From the NCBI RefSeq assembly GCF_016805305.1, contig NZ_JAERQN010000013.1:97731-161730 (forward strand): a DNA stretch of 64,000 nt. Reading direction: 5' to 3'. Origin of the DNA: Falsiroseomonas ponticola. Lineage in GTDB: Bacteria > Pseudomonadota > Alphaproteobacteria > Acetobacterales > Acetobacteraceae. Positions 8,365-17,300 of this stretch are shown piece after piece (position 1 is the stretch's first letter; each line of letters starts with the position of its first letter). The notes under the pieces are model-generated. The model had not been told where the DNA came from and made no database searches. It was given only the letters and a program-made list of their open reading frames with translations. The position numbers and the translations under genes are program-made.

Positions 8365-11300
8365 TCAGCTTGCGCGCCTCAGGTCGAGGGTGCGCGGCGT
8401 GGCGCGGCTGGTGACGATGCGCGGCGGCGCCATCGGGCCGGGGGTGTGGCCGATGGGCAGGAACAGCGCGCGGCGCCGCGCCTCGGCCTCGTTCGCATTG
8501 ACCGGGAAGGTCTGGTAGTTGCGCCCGCCGGGATGCGCCACGTGATGCGTGCAGCCGCCGAGCGAGCGGCCCGTCCAGCCGTCATAGACATCGAAGGTCA
8601 GCGGCGCCTGGGCGCGCACCGTCGGATGCAGGGCGGAGGGCGGGTCCCAGGCCTTGAAGCGCACGCCGGCCACGTATTCGCCTTCCGTCCCCGTGGGCTG
8701 CAGCGGCACCGCGACGCCGTTGCAGGACAGGGTGAAGCGTTCCTCCACCCAGCCCGTGACGCGCGCCTGCAGGCGCTCCACGCTGCTGTCCACATAGCGC
8801 GTGGTGCCGCCGGCCGAGGCTTCCTCCCCCAGCACATGCCAGGGCTCCAGCGCGTTGCGCAGCTCAAGCTCCATGCCGCGCACCGCGATCGTGCCGACCT
8901 TGGGGAAGCGGAACTCGAAATGGGGTGCGAACCATGCGGGGTCCAGCTGGAAGCCGAGGCCGGATAGCTCCTCAAGGACGTCACCGAAATCCTGCCGGCA
9001 ATAGTGTTCCAGCATGAAATCGTCATGCAGCCGCGTGCCCCATTTGACGAGGCGGCGTTCGTAGGGGCGCTGCCAGAAGCCGGCGACCAGACTCCGAAGA
9101 AGAACCTGCTGCGCCAGCGACATGCGCCAATGCGGCGGCATCTCGAAGCCCCGGAACTCGACCAGCCCACGACGGCCCGAGGGCCCGGAGGGGTCGTACA
9201 TCTTGTCGATGCAGAATTCCGTCCGGTGGGTGTTGCCGGTCATGTCCACCAGCAGGTTGCGGAAGATTCGGTCCACCATCCAGGGCGGCGTGTCGCTGCC
9301 CGGCGGCGGCACCTGCGCCAGCGCCGTCTCCAGCTCATGCACCGCATCGCCGCGCGCCTCATCCACGCGGGGATGCTGGCTGGTGGGCCCGATGAACATG
9401 CCGCTGAAGAGGTAGGAGAGGCTCGGATGGTTGTGCCAGAAGCCGACCAGGGACTTCAGCAGGTCCGGCCGCCGCAGGAAGGGGCTGTCCGCCACCTCCG
9501 CCGCGCCCATGACCATGTGGTTGCCGCCGCCGGTGCCAACATGCCGCCCATCCAGCATGAACTTCTGCGAGTCCAGCCCGACCTGGCGGGCTTCCTCGTA
9601 GAGCTGCTCGGTGCGGGTGGAGAGGTCCTGCCAGTCGGTCGCGGGGTGGATGTTCACCTCGATCACGCCGGGGTCGGGCGTGACGGAGAAATGCAGCAGG
9701 CGGGGGTCGGAGGGCGCGAGATAGCCCTCGAGGAAGACCTTGCGGCCGGTCTCCCGCGCCGTCGCCTCGATGGCCGCGACCAGGTCCAGCCAGTCATCGC
9801 CCAAGGTCAGCGGCGGCAGGAAGCAGTGGATCAACCCGTTGCGGGCCTCGACGCACAGCGCGGTGCGCACCACGCCCGGCTCCTCCCGCCCCGGCACGGG
9901 CTGGGGCTGCTCGACGATGCGCGCGCGGCCCTCCGGCAGGTCGCGGCGGGGGCGGAGCTTTTCGCGGCGGGTGAAGGGATCGGGCTCCGGCTCGGCCTCG
10001 ATCGCCTCCTCGCTCGCCCAGGGCAGGCTGTCGAGCGGCAGGCGGTAGCCGATGGGGCTGTCGCCGGGGATGAGGAAGAGTTCGCCTTCGCGAAGGGCCC
10101 ATTTGCCGGATTCCCAGGCGCGGGCCTCGCCCTCGCCGCGCCGGCGCAGCGGCAGCACGCTGCCGACCTCCGCATCCAGCCCCTGGCCGAACAGCCTGGC
10201 CAGCCGCGCGCGCTCCATGGGGTCGCGCAGCTTGGCATCCTCGGCAAGGACATTGGCGGGCAGCTTCTTCTCCCGCCAGAGGTAGTAGTGGATGTCCTCA
10301 TAGGCCGGGATGCGCAGCGTGGGGTCGATGCCGAGATGCCCGGCCAGCACGGTGGCGAAGGCGGCCGCGTCCTTCGCCGTGGCCTCGTCCCTGTCGTCGT
10401 CGCTGGCCAGCAGCGCGGGGTCGGTCCAGACCGGCTCCCCATCCGCGCGCCAATGGCAGTAGAGGCCCCAGCGCGGCAGCTGCTCCCCCGGATACCACTT
10501 GCCCTGCGCATAGGTCAGCGCCGCGCCGGGCGCCCAGAGGGGCGCCAGGCGCCGCAGCAGCCGGCCCGCATAGGCGCGCTTGGTCGGGCCCAGCGCCGCG
10601 GTGTTCCACTCCGCCCCGTCGCGATCGGCCTCCGCCACGAAGGTGGGCTCCCCGCCGACCGTGAGGCGCACATCGCCGGCGATCAGCGCCTCATCGACCT
10701 TCGCGCCGAGGGCGGCGATCCTCGCCCAGGCTTCCTCGGTATAGGGCTTGGTGACGCGGGGCGTCTCCTCGACGCGCCGGACCTCCATGTGGAAGCCGAA
10801 CTCCGTCTCCGCCTTGTCCACGCCGCCGGTGATGGGGGCGGCGGAGGCGGGCTCCGGCGTCGCGGCCAGCGGGATATGCCCCTCCCCGGCCAGCAGGCCG
10901 GAGGTGGGGTCGAGGCCGATCCAGCCGGCGCCGGGCACATAGACCTCGCACCAGGCATGCAGGTCGGTGAAATCGACGGAGGTGCCGACGGGGCCGCTCA
11001 CCGCCTTCACATCCGGCACCAGCTGGATGAGGTAGCCGGAGACGAAGCGCGCGGCGAAGCCGAGGTGGCGCAGGATCTGCACCAGCAGCCAGCCCGAGTC
11101 GCGGCAGGAGCCCTTGCGGTTGGAGAGCACTTCCTCCGGCGTCCAGACGCCGGGCTCCATGCGCACGATGTAGCCGATTTCCGTCGACAGCTTCTGGTTC
11201 AGGTCCACCAGGTAGTTGACGGTGTTGGGTGCCGTGCGGGGGATGTCCTTGAGGTAGGCGTCGAGCAGCGGGCCCGGGGCTTCCACGCGGCGGAAGGGGG

Positions 11301-11643
11301 CGAGTTCCTGGGCGAGCACGGGATCGTACTCGAAGGGGAAGGCCTCGGCCTGCGGCTCCACGAAGAAGTCGAAGGGGTTGATCGTCGCCATGTCGGCGAG
11401 GAGATCGACCGTCACCTCGAACTTCCGCACCCGTTCGGGGAAGACGACGCGGGCGATGAAGTTGCCCTGGGGGTCCTGCACCCAGTTGAGGAAATGCGGC
11501 TTGGGCTGGATGTCGAGCGAGTAGGAGAGGATGGGGGTCCGGCAATGGGGTGCCGGGCGCAGCCTGATCAACTGAGGGGACATGCCGACCAGCCGGTCGT
11601 AGCTGTAGGTTGTCCGGTGCGTCAGCGCGGCGTGGATGCTCAT
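8365..11643 (-). CDS. Transglutaminase / DUF2126 fusion protein
   Basis: A 1092-residue protein. Residues 1-85 form a transglutaminase N-terminal domain (L-T-H-R-T-T-Y-S-Y-D-R), followed by a transglutaminase core with Cys180 (G-S-C-R-D-S), His229 (L-H-A-W-C-E) and Asp245 (G-L-D-P-T). The remaining roughly 750 residues match the large DUF2126 region, conserved but uncharacterised. ATG 11643 is chosen because homology begins there; the frame continues upstream across the divergent SDR gene, but that part is antisense. It is the first gene of a minus-strand operon with the ATP-grasp/alpha-E, transglutaminase and EEP genes. Confidence 0.88.
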   Translation of the reverse strand: MSIHAALTHRTTYSYDRLVGMSPQLIRLRPAPHCRTPILSYSLDIQPKPHFLNWVQDPQGNFIARVVFPERVRKFEVTVDLLADMATINPFDFFVEPQAEAFPFEYDPVLAQELAPFRRVEAPGPLLDAYLKDIPRTAPNTVNYLVDLNQKLSTEIGYIVRMEPGVWTPEEVLSNRKGSCRDSGWLLVQILRHLGFAARFVSGYLIQLVPDVKAVSGPVGTSVDFTDLHAWCEVYVPGAGWIGLDPTSGLLAGEGHIPLAATPEPASAAPITGGVDKAETEFGFHMEVRRVEETPRVTKPYTEEAWARIAALGAKVDEALIAGDVRLTVGGEPTFVAEADRDGAEWNTAALGPTKRAYAGRLLRRLAPLWAPGAALTYAQGKWYPGEQLPRWGLYCHWRADGEPVWTDPALLASDDDRDEATAKDAAAFATVLAGHLGIDPTLRIPAYEDIHYYLWREKKLPANVLAEDAKLRDPMERARLARLFGQGLDAEVGSVLPLRRRGEGEARAWESGKWALREGELFLIPGDSPIGYRLPLDSLPWASEEAIEAEPEPDPFTRREKLRPRRDLPEGRARIVEQPQPVPGREEPGVVRTALCVEARNGLIHCFLPPLTLGDDWLDLVAAIEATARETGRKVFLEGYLAPSDPRLLHFSVTPDPGVIEVNIHPATDWQDLSTRTEQLYEEARQVGLDSQKFMLDGRHVGTGGGNHMVMGAAEVADSPFLRRPDLLKSLVGFWHNHPSLSYLFSGMFIGPTSQHPRVDEARGDAVHELETALAQVPPPGSDTPPWMVDRIFRNLLVDMTGNTHRTEFCIDKMYDPSGPSGRRGLVEFRGFEMPPHWRMSLAQQVLLRSLVAGFWQRPYERRLVKWGTRLHDDFMLEHYCRQDFGDVLEELSGLGFQLDPAWFAPHFEFRFPKVGTIAVRGMELELRNALEPWHVLGEEASAGGTTRYVDSSVERLQARVTGWVEERFTLSCNGVAVPLQPTGTEGEYVAGVRFKAWDPPSALHPTVRAQAPLTFDVYDGWTGRSLGGCTHHVAHPGGRNYQTFPVNANEAEARRRALFLPIGHTPGPMAPPRIVTSRATPRTLDLRRAS

Positions 11644-11808
11644 GGGGAATGTTTTGTCCGTCGGGGAGGCGGTCCCCTCGCTATCCCACCGGAATACCCC
11701 GCGCCGCAAGGCCGGAGGTGCGCCGCCGCCCGCCTGGGTGGACAGCCGGGGCCCCGGCGATCCACCCTGCGCACCGAAATCGACCTTATCGAGGGGGAAA
11801 CCACCATC

Positions 11809-12552
11809 ATGGCCCAGAAATATGCGCTGGTGACGGGCGCCGGATCGGGCGTGGGCCGCGCGGCCTCCATCGCGCTGGCGGCGGATGGCTGGACCGTGGC
11901 CCTGCTCGGCCGCCGGCGCGACGCGCTGGAGGAGACGGCGGGCCTCTGCCAGGGCAAGACCCTGGTGGTTCCCGCCGACGTCACCGAGCCGTCGCAGATC
12001 GACGCCGCCTTCGCCACGCTGGAGAAAGAGTTCGGCCGGCTGGACCTGCTGTTCAACAATGCCGGGAACAACGTGCCCGGCACGCCGTTCGAGGAGCTGA
12101 CGGCGGAGCAGTGGTTCAAGGTGGTCAACGTGAACCTGAATGGCGTCTTCCTCTGCGCCCATGCGGCCTTCCGCATGATGGCGAAGCAGTCGCCCCAGGG
12201 CGGGCGCATCATCAACAACGGCTCCATCAGCGCGCATGCGCCGCGGCCGGGCAGCGCGCCCTATACCTCCACCAAGCATGCGGTGACGGGGCTGACCAAG
12301 TCCATGAACCTGGATGGCCGCCGCTTCGACATCGCCGTCGGCCAGATCGATATCGGCAATGCCGCGACGCCGATGGCGGAACGCATGGCGCGCGGCGTGC
12401 CGCAGGCGGACTGGTCCATCAAGGCGGAACCCCTGATGGATGTGGACCATGTCGGCCAGGCGGTGGCGCAGATGGCGGCCTGGCCGCTGGCGACCAATGT
12501 GCTGACCATGACCATCATGGCCACGAAGATGCCCTTCGTCGGTCGCGGCTGA
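11809..12552 (+). CDS. SDR family NAD(P)-dependent oxidoreductase
   Basis: A 247-residue classical short-chain dehydrogenase. The Rossmann glycine motif T-G-A-G-S-G-V-G is at residues 9-16, N-N-A-G near residue 83, and the catalytic Y-T-S-T-K segment follows N-N-G-S-I-S. Substrate is not determinable from sequence; SDRs of this size oxidise or reduce secondary alcohols or keto groups. ATG 11809 has a GAGGGGG ribosome site 11-17 nt upstream. It is divergent from the DUF2126 operon and 13 nt upstream of a second SDR gene, suggesting a two-gene catabolic unit. Confidence 0.9.
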   Translation: MAQKYALVTGAGSGVGRAASIALAADGWTVALLGRRRDALEETAGLCQGKTLVVPADVTEPSQIDAAFATLEKEFGRLDLLFNNAGNNVPGTPFEELTAEQWFKVVNVNLNGVFLCAHAAFRMMAKQSPQGGRIINNGSISAHAPRPGSAPYTSTKHAVTGLTKSMNLDGRRFDIAVGQIDIGNAATPMAERMARGVPQADWSIKAEPLMDVDHVGQAVAQMAAWPLATNVLTMTIMATKMPFVGRG

Positions 12553-12565
12553 GGAGGCGCTGCCC

Positions 12566-13318
12566 ATGAACAAGCTCGATCTCCAGGGCCGGGTCGGCAT
12601 CGTCACCGGCGGCGCGCGGGGCATCGGCCTCGCGGTGGCGCGGCGCATGGTGAAGTCGGGCGCCAGCGTCTCCATCTGGGACATGGACCCCGCCAAGGCG
12701 GAGGAAAGCCGCGCGGCGCTGGCCGCCGATGGCAATGTGACGGCGGAGGTGCTGGACCTGTCGGATGAGGTCGCGGTGGCGGAAGCCACGCGGCGGACGG
12801 TGGCGGCGCATGGCAAGATCGACCTGCTGGTCAACAATGCCGGCATCACCGGCGGCAACATGCCGTCCTGGGAGATTCCGGTGGCACAGTGGCGCCGCGT
12901 GATCGACGTGAACCTGAACGCGCCCTTCATCGTGGCCAGCGCGGTGGTGCCGCACCTCATCGCCAATGGCTGGGGGCGCGTGGTCAATGTCGCCTCCGTC
13001 GCCGGCAAGGAAGGCAACCCCAACGCCGCGCATTACTCCGCCAGCAAGGCGGGGCTGATCGGCTACACCAAGTCTCTGGCGAAGGAGCTGGCGACGAAGA
13101 ACGTGCTGGTGAACTGCGTCTGCCCGGCGGCGGCCAGGACCGACATCTTCAACCAGATGACGGAAGCGCACATCGCCTTCATGCTGTCGAAGATTCCCAT
13201 GGGCCGCTTCGTGGAGGTGGAGGAGATCGCGGCGCTGATCTGCTGGCTCTGCACCGCGGATTGCAGCTTCTCCACCGGCGCTGTCTTCGACATCTCCGGC
13301 GGCCGCGCGACCTACTGA
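12566..13318 (+). CDS. SDR family NAD(P)-dependent oxidoreductase
   Basis: A 250-residue classical SDR with T-G-G-A-R-G-I-G at the N-terminal cofactor site, N-N-A-G-I-T, N-V-A-S-V and the catalytic Y-S-A-S-K. Asp in the W-D-M-D segment after strand 2 suggests preference for NAD(H) over NADP(H). The C-terminal G-A-V-F-D-I-S-G-G-R is typical of the 3-oxoacyl-reductase-like subgroup, but context gives no support for fatty-acid synthesis. Start ATG has GAGGAGG about 14 nt upstream. It is paired with the preceding SDR, with which it shares only the family motifs. Confidence 0.9.
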   Translation: MNKLDLQGRVGIVTGGARGIGLAVARRMVKSGASVSIWDMDPAKAEESRAALAADGNVTAEVLDLSDEVAVAEATRRTVAAHGKIDLLVNNAGITGGNMPSWEIPVAQWRRVIDVNLNAPFIVASAVVPHLIANGWGRVVNVASVAGKEGNPNAAHYSASKAGLIGYTKSLAKELATKNVLVNCVCPAAARTDIFNQMTEAHIAFMLSKIPMGRFVEVEEIAALICWLCTADCSFSTGAVFDISGGRATY

Positions 13319-13401
13319 CGGGACTTGATCCGGCGCAATGAGCATCGCCTCCGCACGGCCTAGCCTTCCTCCCGCCCGGGGAATCCGGGAAGGAGACCAG
13401 G

Positions 13402-13713
13402 ATGCGATCGATCGGCGTGCCCCTGCTGGTGTTGCTCGCGGCGCTGCCCGCGATGGCCGAGGACGGGGTGGAGCGGGGGCGCTGGATGGCGACGCAGCTG
13501 TGCAGCAGCTGCCACACCATCGCGGCGCAGGGGCCGGCCGGGCGCAACCCGGCCTCCCCGCCCTTTCCCGCCATCGCCGCGCGGGCGAATATCACGGCGG
13601 ACCGCATCGCCGCCTATGTGCGCCAGCCCCACGCCAACATGCCGGATCACGGGCTGACGGCGCGCCAGGCGCAGGACCTGGCGGCCTTCATCCTGATGCA
13701 GCGGCCACGCTGA
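13402..13713 (+). CDS. Small periplasmic cytochrome c
   Basis: A 103-residue protein with a 19-residue signal peptide ending A-M-A and one haem-attachment motif C-S-S-C-H at residues 34-38. A downstream N-M-P-D-H-G segment offers the likely axial methionine. This is a class I monohaem cytochrome c of small size, acting as a periplasmic electron carrier. ATG 13402 is preceded by GGAAGGAGA, a strong ribosome site. The partner oxidase or dehydrogenase is not adjacent; the upstream SDR genes may be unrelated. Confidence 0.88.
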   Translation: MRSIGVPLLVLLAALPAMAEDGVERGRWMATQLCSSCHTIAAQGPAGRNPASPPFPAIAARANITADRIAAYVRQPHANMPDHGLTARQAQDLAAFILMQRPR

Positions 13714-13723
13714 AGGCGGGCGC

Positions 13724-14662
13724 ATGAGGGCGCTGCTGGCCGATATCGGCGGCACCAACGCCCGCTTCGCCCTGCTGGCGGAAGACCGCATCGGCCCGCC
13801 CGTCACCCTGCCCGTGGCCGGCTTCCCGACGCCGGAAGCCGCGATGGCGGCCGCGCTGGAACGGCTGGCGCCGGGCCAGCGGATGGACGCGGCGGTGCTG
13901 GCGGTGGCGGGCCCCGTTTCCGCCGGCACGGCGCGGCTGACCAATGCGCCCTGGCGCTTCGCGGAAGCGGCCATCGCCGCGCGGTTCGGCCTTCGCCACG
14001 CGCGCCTGGTGAATGACTTCCAGGCCCTGGCCCATGCGCTGCCCCATCTGGCGGCGGATGACCTGCTGCCGATCGGCGGCGGCGCCGCGGATCCCGCCGC
14101 GCCGATGCTGGTGCTCGGCCCCGGCACGGGGCTGGGCTGCGCCGCGCTGGTGCCCCACCCCGCCGGCCCGCTGGTGGTGCCGACGGAGGGCGGGCATATC
14201 GGCCTGGCCCCCACCGATGCCACGGAGGATGCGGTGGTGGCGGGCCTGCGCGCGCGCTGCGGCCGCGCGGGCGCGGAGGAAGCGCTGTCCGGCCGCGGGA
14301 TCGGCCATCTGCACGCGGTGGTGGCGGCGCTGCGCGGCGCCGCGGTGCCGGAACGGGACGCGGCCGCGGTGGTGGCGGCGGCGGGCGAATGCCCGGTGGC
14401 GGCGGAGGCGCTGCGCCATTTCCTCATGCTGCTGGCGGGCTATGCGGGCGATGTCGCGCTGGCCTGGGGGGCGCGGGGCGGCGTGTTCCTGGCGGGCGGC
14501 ATCCTGCCGCGCCTGGCCGGCACGCTGGACCGCGCCGCCTTCCGCCGGCGGTTCGAGGACAAGGCCCCGATGGCGGGCTGGATGCAGGGGGTGCGGCTGT
14601 CGATCGTCACGCATCCCGCCCCCGCCTTCCCGGGCCTGGCGGCCCTGGCGCGGGCCGGATAG
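13724..14662 (+). CDS. glk: Glucokinase
   Basis: A 312-residue Glk-type hexokinase. The N-terminus carries the phosphate loop A-D-I-G-G-T-N-A-R-F, followed by L-V-N-D-F-Q-A, G-P-G-T-G-L-G and P-T-E-G-G-H-I-G, the sugar- and ATP-binding signatures of bacterial glucokinase. It phosphorylates cytosolic glucose to glucose-6-phosphate with ATP. Position just upstream of glgP-glgB-glgC-glgA-glgX/malQ fits a role in returning free glucose from maltodextrin breakdown to the hexose-phosphate pool. A 147-nt gap with a small hairpin separates it from glgP, so it may be a separate transcript. Confidence 0.92.
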   Translation: MRALLADIGGTNARFALLAEDRIGPPVTLPVAGFPTPEAAMAAALERLAPGQRMDAAVLAVAGPVSAGTARLTNAPWRFAEAAIAARFGLRHARLVNDFQALAHALPHLAADDLLPIGGGAADPAAPMLVLGPGTGLGCAALVPHPAGPLVVPTEGGHIGLAPTDATEDAVVAGLRARCGRAGAEEALSGRGIGHLHAVVAALRGAAVPERDAAAVVAAAGECPVAAEALRHFLMLLAGYAGDVALAWGARGGVFLAGGILPRLAGTLDRAAFRRRFEDKAPMAGWMQGVRLSIVTHPAPAFPGLAALARAG

Positions 14663-14663
14663 G

Positions 14664-14680
14664 CCGGGCGGACGGCCCGG
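14664..14680 (+). terminator. Weak GC hairpin after glk
   Basis: CCGGGC and GCCCGG form a 6-bp stem with a 5-nt loop two bases after the glk stop codon. There is no T-tract, so it is at best a weak or Rho-assisted terminator. Confidence 0.3.
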
Positions 14681-14736
14681 TGGCAGAACGCTAACGCACC
14701 GCGTCTATTCCTGTGCTTTGATCTCGGCGCGAGCCC

Positions 14737-14752
14737 ATGCAAATTGTTGCAT
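14737..14752. promoter_or_regulatory. Candidate operator upstream of glgP
   Basis: ATGCAA-ATTG-TTGCAT is a perfect inverted repeat with 6-nt arms, centred about 65 nt before the glgP start, in a locally AT-richer patch. Inverted repeats with TGCAA half-sites are common operators of LacI-type sugar regulators. No regulator gene is nearby, so this is a motif-based proposal. Confidence 0.35.
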
Positions 14753-14809
14753 CGCAGCGCGTTGGGACGACCATCGCCTCCCCGGCACCCAGGAAGGAGC
14801 CACCCGCCC

Positions 14810-17290
14810 ATGGACACCCCGACGACATCGAGCGCGCCCCCCATCACGGCCAGGCCCGGGGAGAGCGCCGATGCCGCCGCGCTGCGGGAGGCGATCCTGC
14901 AGAAGCTGACCTACGATCTGGGCAAGAGCCGCCTCGGCGCGCGGGACCGCGACTGGTTCATCGCCACGGCGCTGGCGGTGCGCGACCGCATCGTCGATCG
15001 CTGGATCGACCTGACGCGGGCCACCTACCAGTCCGGCGCGAAGCAGGTCTATTACCTCAGCCTCGAATTCCTCATCGGCCGGCTGCTGCGCGACAATGTC
15101 AGCAACCTGAACCTGCTGCCCACGCTGCGGGAGGCGCTGGAGCCGCTGGGCGTGGACCTGGAGAAGCTGCGCATCGCGGAGCCCGACGCGGCGCTCGGCA
15201 ATGGCGGCCTCGGGCGGCTCGCGGCCTGCTTCATGGAAAGCATGGCGACGCTGTCCATCCCCGCCTTCGGCTACGGCATCCGCTACGACCACGGGCTGTT
15301 CCGCCAGATCATCCGCGATGGCTGGCAGCGCGAATACCCGGAGGACTGGCTGAACGACGGCAATCCCTGGGAATTCGCCCGCCCCGAGATCGCGCACGAG
15401 ATCGGCTTCGGCGGCACGGTGGAGGCCGTGACGGTCAGCGAGGCCCGCGTCAAGCATGTGTGGAAGCCGAGCGAGACGGTGCAGGCCGTCGCCTATGACA
15501 CGCCAATCGTGGGCTGGCGCGGCGCGCATGTGAACACGCTGCGCCTGTGGTCGGCCCGCGCCGTCGATCCGCTGCGGCTCGATGCCTTCAACTCCGGCGA
15601 CCATGTCGGCGCGCTGGCCAACAAGGTGAAGGCGGAGAGCATCTCGAAGCTGCTCTACCCCTCCGATGAAAGCGCGGCGGGGCAGGAATTGCGGCTGCGG
15701 CAGGAATACTTCTTCTCCTCCGCCGCCCTCCAGGACCTGGTCCGCCGGCATCTGCGCGTCTATGGCGATCTGCGGTCGCTGCCCGACCGCGTCTCCATCC
15801 AGCTGAACGACACGCACCCCGCCATCGTGGTGGCGGAGCTGCTGCGCATCCTGGTCGACCTGCACGACATCCCGTGGGAGGAAGCCTGGCCGATCACGCA
15901 GAAGACGATCAGCTACACCAACCACACGCTGCTGCCGGAGGCGCTGGAAAGCTGGCCGGTGCCACTGATGGAACGGCTGCTGCCGCGGCACATGCAGCTG
16001 ATCTACCTGGTCAACGCCTTCCACCTGGACAGCGTGCGCCTGCAATACCCGGGCGATGGGCGGCTGCTCTCCTCCGTCTCCCTCATCGAGGAAGGGCATG
16101 GCCGCCGCGTGCGCATGGGGCACCTGGCGGTGGTCGGCTCCCACAAGGTGAACGGCGTCTCCGCGCTGCATTCGGACCTGCTGAAGCAGACGGTCTTCGC
16201 GGATTTCCACCGGCTGTTCCCGGACCGCCTGACCAACAAGACCAACGGCATCACCTTCCGGCGCTGGCTGCAGCAATGCAATCCGGGCCTGACCTCCCTG
16301 CTGGTGGAGGCCATAGGGCCCGAGGTGCTGGACGATGCGGGTGCGCTGGCGAAGCTGAAGCCCCTCGCGGGTGACAAGGGCTTCCAGGAGAGGTTCGCGG
16401 CGGTGAAGCGCGCCAACAAGGTGGCGCTGGCGGAGCTGGTGCGGGACCGCTTCCAGCTGCGGCTCGACCCCGATGCCATCTTCGACGTGCAGATCAAGCG
16501 CATCCACGAATACAAGCGCCAGCTGCTGAACGTGCTGGAAGCGGTCGCGCTGTATGACGAGATCCGCAGCCAGCCGACGCGGGACTGGACGCCGCGCGTC
16601 AAGATCTTCGCGGGCAAGGCGGCCAGCAGCTACCACCGCGCCAAGCTCATCATCAAGCTGGCGCATGACGTGGCGCGCGTGATCAACAGCGACCCCACCG
16701 TGCGCAACCTGCTGAAGGTGGTCTTCCTGCCGAACTACAACGTCTCCCTGGCCGAGATGATCGTGCCGGCGGCCGACCTGTCGGAGCAGATCAGCACGGC
16801 GGGGATGGAGGCGTCCGGCACGGGCAACATGAAGTTCGCGCTGAACGGCGCGCTGACCATCGGCACGCTGGACGGCGCCAATGTCGAGATCAGGGAGCAT
16901 GTCGGCGACGACAACATCTTCATCTTCGGCCTGACGACGCCGGAGGTGGAGCAGCGGCGGCGGGAGGGCTGGCAGGGCCAGCGCGCGGTCGACCAGTCCC
17001 GCCGGCTGCAGGAGGCGCTGGAGCAGATCGAGGCCGGCGTCTTCTCCCCCGACGATCCCGGGCGGTACCGGGAGCTGGTCGGCAACCTGCGCGGCAGCGA
17101 CTACTTCATGGTGACGGCCGATTTCGACAGCTACTACGACGCGCAGCGCTTGGTCGGTCGGCGCTGGCGCGACCCTTCCGCCTGGTGGCAATCGGCCGTG
17201 ATCAACACCGCCAGCATGGGGTGGTTCTCCTCCGACCGCACCATCGCCGAATACGCGCAGGAGATCTGGAACGTGCCGGTGAAGCGGTGA
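14810..17290 (+). CDS. glgP: Glycogen/maltodextrin phosphorylase
   Basis: An 826-residue GT35 alpha-glucan phosphorylase, the usual length. The pyridoxal-phosphate lysine is Lys675 in G-T-G-N-M-K-F-A-L-N-G; the N-terminal S-L-E-F-L-I-G-R and N-G-G-L-G-R-L-A segments and the K-T-N-G-I-T-F-R-R-W segment are all intact. It releases glucose-1-phosphate from the non-reducing ends of glycogen. ATG 14810 is chosen for its AGGAAGGA ribosome site; the frame also contains an ATG at 14744, but its added residues look non-coding and cover the candidate operator. First gene of the tight glgP-B-C-A-X block. Confidence 0.95.
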   Translation: MDTPTTSSAPPITARPGESADAAALREAILQKLTYDLGKSRLGARDRDWFIATALAVRDRIVDRWIDLTRATYQSGAKQVYYLSLEFLIGRLLRDNVSNLNLLPTLREALEPLGVDLEKLRIAEPDAALGNGGLGRLAACFMESMATLSIPAFGYGIRYDHGLFRQIIRDGWQREYPEDWLNDGNPWEFARPEIAHEIGFGGTVEAVTVSEARVKHVWKPSETVQAVAYDTPIVGWRGAHVNTLRLWSARAVDPLRLDAFNSGDHVGALANKVKAESISKLLYPSDESAAGQELRLRQEYFFSSAALQDLVRRHLRVYGDLRSLPDRVSIQLNDTHPAIVVAELLRILVDLHDIPWEEAWPITQKTISYTNHTLLPEALESWPVPLMERLLPRHMQLIYLVNAFHLDSVRLQYPGDGRLLSSVSLIEEGHGRRVRMGHLAVVGSHKVNGVSALHSDLLKQTVFADFHRLFPDRLTNKTNGITFRRWLQQCNPGLTSLLVEAIGPEVLDDAGALAKLKPLAGDKGFQERFAAVKRANKVALAELVRDRFQLRLDPDAIFDVQIKRIHEYKRQLLNVLEAVALYDEIRSQPTRDWTPRVKIFAGKAASSYHRAKLIIKLAHDVARVINSDPTVRNLLKVVFLPNYNVSLAEMIVPAADLSEQISTAGMEASGTGNMKFALNGALTIGTLDGANVEIREHVGDDNIFIFGLTTPEVEQRRREGWQGQRAVDQSRRLQEALEQIEAGVFSPDDPGRYRELVGNLRGSDYFMVTADFDSYYDAQRLVGRRWRDPSAWWQSAVINTASMGWFSSDRTIAEYAQEIWNVPVKR

Positions 17291-17300
17291 GGATGAAGCG

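Noticed and set aside
9004..11808. Upstream extension of the first SDR frame by over 900 codons
   Set aside because: It is antisense to the DUF2126 gene; the SDR fold and ribosome site place the start at 11809.
11644..13023. Upstream extension of the DUF2126 frame by 460 codons
   Set aside because: It lies antisense to two clear SDR genes; homology starts at the ATG at 11643.
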